From: JAKAXG01 sp035702985
GTDB taxonomy: Bacteria; Actinomycetota; Acidimicrobiia; Acidimicrobiales; Palsa-688
Length of the DNA: 54,863 nt
Direction: 5' to 3'
Assembly (NCBI GenBank): GCA_035702985.1
Contig: DASSZD010000014.1
Coordinates: forward strand, 1-54,863
The notes under the pieces were generated by a model. It worked only from the letters and a program-made list of their open reading frames with translations. It did no database searches and was not told the DNA's origin. The translations under genes were made by a program, and so were the position numbers. Below are positions 49,376 through 54,863 of the stretch, piece by piece (within the stretch, counting starts at the first letter, position 1; each line of letters opens with the position of its first letter).

Positions 49376-51085
49376 TCAGGCGAGGATGTCCAACCGTGCC
49401 GGAGAAACCGGCGCATTGCGGCCGGGCGCCAGGGCCCGTGATGCCGCCACGCCCAGGCCGGCCGCCCCCGGTCCGGCCGCCACGCCCGGGACTCCCCCCG
49501 GGGCTGCTGCACCCGGGGCCGTTCGGCCCGGGGCCCCCGGTCCGGGTCCGACCAGGGTCGGGACGCCCGCCGCAGGGAGTTCCAGTACGAAACAGGCGCC
49601 CGGGTCGTCGCTCTCGGCGAGATTCAGACCGCCCCCCATCTCCAGCATGAGCCGCCTGGCCAGGTACAGGCCCAGCCCGCTGCCGTCGATGCCGGCGCCG
49701 GCCGCCCCTCTGACGCCGCGCTCGAATATGGCCGAGCGTTCCCCGGCCGGGACGCCGGGGCCGTGGTCGGTGATCCGGATCCGGACCAGACCGCCGGTGC
49801 GCTCAGCCCGGATTGACACGGGTGCCCCGGGGGCGTAACGGCGGGCGTTGGTGAGCACGTTCTGCACGGCCTGGGCCAGCGATTCCCGGTCGCCTCGAAC
49901 GGCCTGGTCCCCGAGGCGGAGATCCACCACTGTTCCGGCGCTGCGGGCGGCGGCAACAACGGGCAGGATGGCTTCCTCCAGCAGGAAGTCGTCGCGGCGC
50001 ACGGTCCGTCCCGGCTCGATGAGCACCTGCAGTCGGGACAGTTCCGAGGTGAGGGCGTCGGCCAGCGCCGCCCTGGTCTGCTCGTCCAGCCGGCCGGCGT
50101 AGCGGCGGAGGGTGGAGTCGGCGGTGCGGATGCCGCTGACCGCGTTGCGCAGGTCGTGCAGCTGGTCGTCCAGCTCGGCCCGCTCCCTCCGGAGCTGGTC
50201 GCGCAGTTCATCGACGACCCGGTGCAGGGCCAGCGAATGGCGGTTCTGGCCCCGCAGCGTCCAGCGCAGATCCTGCGCTGCGGCGGCCAGGCCCAGGGCC
50301 GAGGCGACCAGGGAGGCCGTGCTGACCAGCGGAGGCCCCCACCTGGCCGCGACGGTGGCGGCCGCCAGCCCTCCGATGGCCGCCTCGATCACCAGGAACC
50401 CGACCAACCAGCTGCCGATGGCGATGTGGCGGCGCCGGGCCCGGACGGTCGCCGCGGCCAGGAACAGCCACACCAGCCCGCAGGCGCCCCGGCTGGCGGC
50501 CATCATCCAGGCCGAGGCCGGGTGGCCCCCGGTCAGCAGGCCCATCAGCCCGATCGTGGCCAGCCCGGCCGGCACCAGGAGGGCCAGGGCCCGCACCGGG
50601 TCCAGTCCGGCGTCGACCTCGGCGGTGCGCAGGGCTCCCACGACAGCCGCCGCGGCCAGGGCGCAGGGGATCAACGGTCCGAACGGGTCGCGTCCGACAG
50701 GCAGCCCCACGCCGGCCAGGGCCAGCCGGTCGTGGGCCACACTCAGGAAGCCGAGCACGACGAACGCCATGGCCATCCACGCCGTCGCGGCCCGGCCGCC
50801 GACCTTCCAGCAGGCCAGGAACGTGATCCCGGCGCCCACCGCCGCCAGACCGGCCAGCATCTGCAGTAGCGACCCGATGCTCTGCAGCCGGGTGCCGCTC
50901 AGGTACACCAGCGCCGCCGGTGCCAGCGCCCCGGCGACGACCATGGCGGTCGGCCGCGCCAGATCGGCGGCGGTGCAGGGCGGCACCCCGCCGGACCGGC
51001 TGCGCCGGTCGGGCCCGCGGTAACCGCCCGAGGTCAGTCGCGCTGTCAACAAACCTTCTGCCCCTGTGATGAAGTCGCCGCCCAC
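49376..51085 (-). CDS. Membrane sensor histidine kinase
   Basis: About 569 residues. The N-terminus has a GGYRGPDRR motif seen before the membrane domain of some actinobacterial kinases, then about seven helices (PTAMVVAGALAPAALVYLSG to LVSTASLVASALGLAAAAQ). The kinase core has an H-box DQLHDLRNAVSGI, an N-box AVQNVLTNARRYA, ITDHGPGVP and GSGLGLYLARRLMLEMGG. The C-terminal 70 residues are Ala/Pro/Gly-rich. I place the start at GTG 51083-51085; an in-frame ATG at 51149-51151 would read through A/T-ending codons and start ten bases after a terminator-like hairpin, so it seems less likely. The response regulator gene follows. Confidence 0.85.
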   Translation of the reverse strand: MGGDFITGAEGLLTARLTSGGYRGPDRRSRSGGVPPCTAADLARPTAMVVAGALAPAALVYLSGTRLQSIGSLLQMLAGLAAVGAGITFLACWKVGGRAATAWMAMAFVVLGFLSVAHDRLALAGVGLPVGRDPFGPLIPCALAAAAVVGALRTAEVDAGLDPVRALALLVPAGLATIGLMGLLTGGHPASAWMMAASRGACGLVWLFLAAATVRARRRHIAIGSWLVGFLVIEAAIGGLAAATVAARWGPPLVSTASLVASALGLAAAAQDLRWTLRGQNRHSLALHRVVDELRDQLRRERAELDDQLHDLRNAVSGIRTADSTLRRYAGRLDEQTRAALADALTSELSRLQVLIEPGRTVRRDDFLLEEAILPVVAAARSAGTVVDLRLGDQAVRGDRESLAQAVQNVLTNARRYAPGAPVSIRAERTGGLVRIRITDHGPGVPAGERSAIFERGVRGAAGAGIDGSGLGLYLARRLMLEMGGGLNLAESDDPGACFVLELPAAGVPTLVGPGPGAPGRTAPGAAAPGGVPGVAAGPGAAGLGVAASRALAPGRNAPVSPARLDILA

Positions 51086-51160
51086 GATAGTCCGGACAAT
51101 TCGGCGTTGCTCGATCGTCGGTCGAATCCCGCATAACGGTGATGAATCCATCGAATCAGG

Positions 51161-51178
51161 AAAAAGGGCGCGGCCCTT
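51161..51178 (-). terminator. Terminator-like hairpin with U-tract upstream of the kinase gene
   Basis: On the minus strand AAGGGC-CGC-GCCCTT is followed by TTT, giving a 6-bp stem and a run of five U's. It is one of the few rho-independent-type structures here. It lies 75 bases upstream of the kinase GTG and no minus-strand gene precedes it, so it could be an attenuator in the kinase leader or end an unseen transcript. Confidence 0.5.
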
Positions 51179-51555
51179 GCGCCCGCACGCCCCGGTGCTC
51201 CGGACGCCGCTGCTGCCATGTCGACAGGCAACCGGCCATTTGTCCCACAATCGGTGAACGAGGCGGCACTCGCCCCGAGATCCACCGGCAACCCGGGCGC
51301 CGCGGATCCGCCTACGCCTGCGCCGTAGCAGTGGGTTGGATGCATTTGGCGGAGGGCGTGGACCAGCCGCGACCGGCCGGCGCATCACCTGGCGGTCTGC
51401 TTCCGCCGGACCCCTCCGGGGTCGGGTCGATGAGGTCGCAGACCGATCCGTAGGGGCCCGCCGGCGGCGCGCTCCGAGCCCCGAAACCAGGCCGGGTAGG
51501 GTTGCGTCCGGCGTCAAAGTGCGGAACAGCCGCGCCGGGTTCTACCCTGGCGCCG

Positions 51556-52074
51556 ATGCCGCGCGTCCGGTCCGAGTTCAGCGCCCGATCCGACAGTGTC
51601 GGGGAGGCCCGCCGGTTCGTGCGCAACACGATCAACGCATGGGGCGCCGACGACCTGGAGTTCGAAGCGTCACTGGTGGTCAGCGAGCTGGTCTCCAACA
51701 GCGTGATCCACGCCCGCACTTCCGTGACGGTCGAACTGGACTTCGAGGAGGGGCTGTTGCGGGTCGCCGTCAGCGACGGTTCCAGCCGGCCGCCGAGGCG
51801 CAAATCCCACGGAACGGATGCCGCCACCGGCCGCGGCCTGACCCTGGTGGAGGCGTGCAGCCAATCCTGGGGGGTCGACGCCTGGCCAGGCGGCAAGACG
51901 GTGTGGGCGGTCCTGCGTTCCGCCGCCGGCCAGACTGCCGACGACGGCCCGGGTGGAGGCGGTCGCTCCGGTGGCACCCCGGCGGGGGCCCCGCCCGTAC
52001 CGCAGGAGCCGGGATGGCAGCTGCGGCGCAGCCCGGATGACCGGGCGGGCGGCGTGACCGGGCGGGCGGCGTGA
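51556..52074 (+). CDS. RsbW-like ATP-binding protein (anti-sigma/serine kinase type)
   Basis: A 172-residue protein with a HATPase_c_2 domain: SVGEARRFVRNTINAWG, VVSELVSNSVIHA (N-box), VTVELDFEEGLLRVAVSDGS and GRGLTLVEACSQSWGVD. This matches serine-kinase/anti-sigma proteins used in partner switching. The C-terminal 40 residues are Gly/Pro-rich. The ATG at 51556 is seven bases from TACCCT, so a leaderless message is likely. It overlaps the next gene by GTGA, and a SpoIIE phosphatase is encoded nearby, which would act on an antagonist not found here. Confidence 0.85.
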   Translation: MPRVRSEFSARSDSVGEARRFVRNTINAWGADDLEFEASLVVSELVSNSVIHARTSVTVELDFEEGLLRVAVSDGSSRPPRRKSHGTDAATGRGLTLVEACSQSWGVDAWPGGKTVWAVLRSAAGQTADDGPGGGGRSGGTPAGAPPVPQEPGWQLRRSPDDRAGGVTGRAA

Positions 52075-52574
52075 CCGGCGCCGGAGTCGGGGCCACGGCG
52101 GATCTGGTCGAGGTGAGGATCCTGGGCCTGCCGCTCGACATCTGGGAGAAGTCGCAGGCCCACGTCGATGACCTGTTGCGGGAGTTCACGCTGCTGGTCG
52201 ACGGCACCCGCGACCATCACAGCCGCCATGTTCCGGCCCGGCTGCTGGCGCTCGTCGAGAGGGTGCAGCGCGACTACGACGGGATGACCACTGAGCAGCA
52301 GTCCCAGCTGATCGATGCCGCCCAGCAGGGGGCGGAGTCAATCGATCTCACCTATCAGGTGCCTGCAGGAGCGGCCGCCGCGGCCGAGGCGCTGGCTGCC
52401 GAGCTGGACGCCGCCGACGAGTTCTGCCGGTCCGGTGACTACCTGCTGACGCTGGCCACCCCGCCCGAGGCGCTGGCTTTCCGTCGCTGGTTCCTCGGTG
52501 AGTTCAGCAACCAGATCTCCGGCCGGGCGCCGACGCCGTGGCCGCAGTGGCGGGAGGCCGCGGCCGCCGACTGA
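52071..52574 (+). CDS. Hypothetical helical protein, partner of the RsbW-like ATPase
   Basis: A 167-residue protein. It begins with a strand VEVRILGLPLDIWEKSQAHVDDLLREFTLLVD and is then mostly helical (VPARLLALVERVQRDYDG, MTTEQQSQLIDAAQQGAESIDLTYQVP, AAAAEALAAELDAADEFC, LAFRRWFLGEFSNQISG). I do not recognise a family. Its GTG start overlaps the ATPase stop, so the two are translated together and the proteins probably interact. Confidence 0.7.
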   Translation: MTGAGVGATADLVEVRILGLPLDIWEKSQAHVDDLLREFTLLVDGTRDHHSRHVPARLLALVERVQRDYDGMTTEQQSQLIDAAQQGAESIDLTYQVPAGAAAAAEALAAELDAADEFCRSGDYLLTLATPPEALAFRRWFLGEFSNQISGRAPTPWPQWREAAAAD

Positions 52575-52774
52575 ACCCCGCCCGTCGCCCGGCCTCTGCT
52601 GCGGGTGTGCGTGTCGGTGGGGTCGAGAGGGTGGGTTGTTGCCCCTACAGGGCAGAACGGCACCCCTCGGCAGCTGCGGTCCCGCCCCCGCCCGCCCCCG
52701 CCCCGCTGCCGCCACGGCCCGGCACCCCGCCCCCGTCCGCTGCCGCCTCTGCGCCCGGTCGGGCCAGCAGGACC

Positions 52775-52822
52775 GATCAGTGCGGGTGCCGATCAGTGCG
52801 GGTGCCGATCAGTGCGGGTGCC
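52775..52822. repeat. Triplicated 16-bp unit at the SpoIIE stop codon
   Basis: GATCAGTGCGGGTGCC is present three times without gaps at 52775-52790, 52791-52806 and 52807-52822. The third unit encodes the last codons and stop of the SpoIIE-like protein. Because the period is not a multiple of three, the extra copies fall outside the reading frame. Confidence 0.75.
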
Positions 52823-53978
52823 AGTCGATGACCACCGCCACGGCGTCGTCGTGGAGGTCGTCGCCGTCGTGGTGGGAGATCAGCTCGGCAATCAGTTGGC
52901 GTAACGTCTCCGCCGGCGGTACCAGCTGCAGCGAGCGCAGCGCCTGCTCCAGGCGGGCCTCCCCGAAAGCGGACCGTCCGGCCGGCTGTGCGCCGTGCAG
53001 CCCGTCGGAGACCATGACCAGCCGGTCGCCCGGCCGCACCGGCACCGGCTGCTCCCGGTAGACGGTCCCCTCCAGGGCCCCCAGCGGCAGCTGGTCCTCC
53101 AGCTCCGCCGTCCAGACCTGCATCCCCCGCTGGATCAGCAGCCGGGCCGCTCCGGTGCCCACCGCGCTGACGGCCCCCGTGACCCGGTCGAGACGGACCA
53201 GGAGGGCCTGCACCGGGGCCTCGCCGCGGTGCAGGCCGAACAGGGCCTCGTCGGCCATGCGGGCCTGGTCGGCCAGGCCCAGGCCGCCCCGGCGGGCGTT
53301 GCGGACCGCGGTCATCGCCAGGGCCGCCACCTGGGCGGCGGCCACCCCCGACCCGGCGCCGTCGGAGATGCTCACCCACAGCTCGGCCGGGTCCACCGAC
53401 CAGTCGAAGTTGTCCCCCGCCACGTGGTAGGCGGGTTCGAGCTGGCCGGCCAGCTCGAAGTCGTCGGCCCGGCAGCCCCGACCCGGCAGCAGCTGCCACT
53501 GCATCTCGGCAGCCAGGCTGAGCCGCTGGGATCTCACCGTCCGCTCGAACAGGTCGGTACTACGGAGGCTGACCCGCAATGAACGGGCCGCAGCCACGGA
53601 CAGCACCGCCAGCCAGCTCTCCAGCTGGGGCGGGGCCGGGTCCGGGTAGCGCAGCTCGAGCACCCCGAGCCGCTCGCCGTGGATGCTCACCGCGGCCCGG
53701 CCGATCACCTCGCCGGCCGCCGCCGACAGGATCACCTGCTGGGAGGCGAAGACCCGGCCTTCGGGGGTCCCCTCCACCGTCACCGCCTGACCGGGTTCCT
53801 GGCCGGGGGCGGCCAGCGGGTACAGCCGGCTGAGCCGGTAGTCCACCAGGTACAGGACCGCGCCGCTGGCCCCGAGCAGGTCCTTCGCCTGCGCCACGGC
53901 CGTCGGGATGGCCGGCCCGTACGCCTCCTCGAGGACCCGTATGGCTTGCGCGGCCCGGTCCGGCCCCGTAGCTGTCAT
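52809..53978 (-). CDS. GAF-SpoIIE family PP2C-type phosphatase
   Basis: A 389-residue protein. An N-terminal GAF-like domain (ATAVAQAKDLLGASGAVLYLVDYRL to GVLELRYPDPAPP) is followed by a linker helix and a SpoIIE phosphatase domain with AEMQWQLLPG, VAGDNFDW (metal Asp), VSISDGAGSGVAAAQVAALAM, LVMVSDGL and DLHDDAVAVVIDW. Metal-binding Asp residues are all present, so it should dephosphorylate Ser/Thr sites of an anti-anti-sigma protein. It is divergent from the MarR gene with just nine bases between the start codons. The stop lies in a triplicated repeat. Confidence 0.9.
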   Translation of the reverse strand: MTATGPDRAAQAIRVLEEAYGPAIPTAVAQAKDLLGASGAVLYLVDYRLSRLYPLAAPGQEPGQAVTVEGTPEGRVFASQQVILSAAAGEVIGRAAVSIHGERLGVLELRYPDPAPPQLESWLAVLSVAAARSLRVSLRSTDLFERTVRSQRLSLAAEMQWQLLPGRGCRADDFELAGQLEPAYHVAGDNFDWSVDPAELWVSISDGAGSGVAAAQVAALAMTAVRNARRGGLGLADQARMADEALFGLHRGEAPVQALLVRLDRVTGAVSAVGTGAARLLIQRGMQVWTAELEDQLPLGALEGTVYREQPVPVRPGDRLVMVSDGLHGAQPAGRSAFGEARLEQALRSLQLVPPAETLRQLIAELISHHDGDDLHDDAVAVVIDWHPH

Positions 53979-53987
53979 GCTGAGAGT

Positions 53988-54473
53988 ATGTCCGAGCCGG
54001 CCGGCACCGACATCGAGGCCCTGGGTCTCGAGGTGGAGGCGGCCGCTTCTGCCCTGGTGGAGTCGTGGCTGGCCGCGGCCGACGGCGACCGGCCGGTGAT
54101 CTCGGCGGCGCAGCTGAGGGCCCTAGGGGTCATAGAGCAGCGACCGGGGCTGAGCCTGGCCGAGCTGGCCGAGCAGCTGGGGACCATCGCCTCCTGGGCC
54201 AGTCGCCTGTGCGACCGGTTGGAGGCCGACGGCTACATGGAAAGGGTGCCGGCCGCCCACGGGCGCCGGCGGCTGCAGCTGTACCTGCTGCCCGATGGGC
54301 GGGCTGCCCTCGACGGCATCCGCCGTCGCCGTCGGGAGGCCATGGGCCGGGTGCTGGCCGCCATGACCGCCCAGCAGCGGCGGTCGTTGCTGGCCGGTCT
54401 GCGGGCCTACCGCCGCGCCGTCTCCGCCACCGGCCCGGCCCGCCCCGCCGGCCGGTTGGACCAGCTGGGCTGA
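53988..54473 (+). CDS. MarR family transcriptional regulator
   Basis: A 161-residue regulator with the MarR winged helix: ISAAQLRALGVIEQRPGLSLAELAEQLGTIASWASRLCDRLEADGYMER, then the wing VPAAHGRRRLQLYLLPDGRAAL and a dimerisation helix (MTAQQRRSLLAGLRAYRRA). The ATG at 53988 is nine bases from the divergent SpoIIE start, so the promoters of each gene must lie within or at the edge of the other coding region. A TTGC-N6-GCAA palindrome downstream (54513-54526) could be one of its sites. Confidence 0.9.
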   Translation: MSEPAGTDIEALGLEVEAAASALVESWLAAADGDRPVISAAQLRALGVIEQRPGLSLAELAEQLGTIASWASRLCDRLEADGYMERVPAAHGRRRLQLYLLPDGRAALDGIRRRRREAMGRVLAAMTAQQRRSLLAGLRAYRRAVSATGPARPAGRLDQLG

Positions 54474-54512
54474 GCCACACCCGCTCCCGACCCGCTCCGA
54501 CACCCCCCTGTG

Positions 54513-54526
54513 TTGCTATTAGGCAA
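54513..54526. promoter_or_regulatory. Short palindrome TTGC-N6-GCAA
   Basis: This A/T-containing inverted repeat stands out in the 135-bp GC-rich gap between the MarR gene and the PAS gene. Its TTGC/GCAA arms resemble MarR-type operators, and it is close to where the promoter of the PAS gene should be. Confidence 0.4.
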
Positions 54527-54608
54527 TACAAGTGGCAAGCTCTGCACCAGTGAAGGGAACCGTCACCGAGAGTCCGGCCCTCTCTGGAGCAGATCGGGAC
54601 GGCGGGTG

Positions 54609-54863
54609 ATGGAAGCCACCACGGGCGAGTGGGAACTGCTCGACCAGCTGCGCGACGGAGTGGTGATCGCCGACGAGGACATGACCATCCTCTACGCCAA
54701 CCCCACCCTGCACCGCATGGCAGCCTGCGCCCCCGGCACCCTGGCCGGCCGACCGGTGGACATCCTGGTCCCGGCTGACCAGCTGCGCGCCCACCGGGCA
54801 GGCGTGCAACGGGTCCGGGCCGGCGGCGACGGGCCCCGCCTGCGGGGCCCGGCGTTGCGCACC
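54609..54863 (+). CDS. PAS-domain signalling protein, N-terminal part (partial)
   Basis: The gene runs off the right edge after 85 codons. The visible part starts a PAS domain: LLDQLRDGVVIADEDMTILYANPTLHRM, then GTLAGRPVDILVPADQLRAHRAGV. Such domains usually precede kinase, GGDEF or SpoIIE output. ATG 54609 is used; GTG 54606 just before it is also in frame. The output domain cannot be known from this window. Confidence 0.75.
   Translation, partial: MEATTGEWELLDQLRDGVVIADEDMTILYANPTLHRMAACAPGTLAGRPVDILVPADQLRAHRAGVQRVRAGGDGPRLRGPALRT

Overview
The window is very GC-rich (roughly 70% or more by eye) with strong G/C third-position bias, many GTG and some TTG starts, 4-nt start/stop overlaps and several apparently leaderless genes. 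This fits a high-GC actinomycete. The GYW...DGGVFSFGDA...FYGS repeats in the protein at 45776-47560, the DUF1059 and TIGR03085-type proteins and the SOS-boxed DUF222-HNH gene make class Acidimicrobiia my best guess; that is inference, as no rRNA or core marker is present. I saw no tRNA, rRNA, CRISPR array, integrase or transposase.

Region 1 (1-15.5 kb) is a large catabolic locus. A minus-strand operon (9449 down to 143) encodes a PNPOx-like flavin protein, an EthD-like protein, an MmgE/PrpD protein, an Asp/Glu/hydantoin-racemase-like enzyme, a complete CUT2-type ABC importer (ATPase, permease, lipoprotein), an IclR regulator and a second MmgE/PrpD protein. A divergent plus-strand operon (9606-13507) encodes a fumarate-reductase-like flavoprotein, a CitE-like lyase, an isochorismatase-type amidase and a PuuE-like NodB hydrolase; a serine-hydrolase-like protein and a pirin follow. 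Two copies of a GGAAC-N3-GTTCC palindrome, one spanning the start codon of the flavoprotein gene, lie in the divergent promoter region and are good candidates for the IclR operator. The substrate cannot be read from sequence; the enzymes suggest a chiral, amide- or ureide-containing ring compound degraded to a carboxylate.

Region 2 (15.5-28 kb) is mixed housekeeping and stress genes: a winged-helix regulator and a PH-like protein sharing a perfect 16-bp palindrome, an FMN alpha-hydroxyacid oxidase with a PaiB-like partner, an SRPBCC protein, an AAA ATPase, a quinone oxidoreductase, a DUF222-HNH endonuclease gene with a textbook promoter overlapped by an SOS box, an EamA exporter, a thioesterase-like protein, and a YkuD-like lipoprotein that has lost both catalytic residues.

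Region 3 (28.5-37.3 kb) is the most interesting: a cyclic-di-GMP signalling and polysaccharide module. It holds a PAS-GGDEF cyclase with an inhibitory site, an EAL phosphodiesterase with intact active-site residues, and a 1000-residue membrane GT2 polysaccharide synthase fused to a C-terminal EAL domain that has lost its catalytic residues. The fusion gene overlaps a gene for a membrane-anchored GH18 glycosidase with two chitin-binding modules. I read this as a synthase with a built-in c-di-GMP receptor coupled to an extracellular glycan-trimming enzyme.

Region 4 (37.4-54.9 kb) has a CrtI/retinol-saturase-like oxidoreductase, a COG4315-type lipoprotein, a beta-propeller surface protein translationally coupled to an ECF sigma factor and a TIG-domain membrane protein (probably its anti-sigma factor), an acyl-CoA synthetase, a secreted beta-helix protein, a second SRPBCC protein, a two-component system, and partner-switching parts (RsbW-like ATPase, SpoIIE phosphatase) beside a MarR regulator and the start of a PAS protein. 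Short tandem duplications occur repeatedly at stop codons (26.8, 30.1, 37.3 and 52.8 kb).
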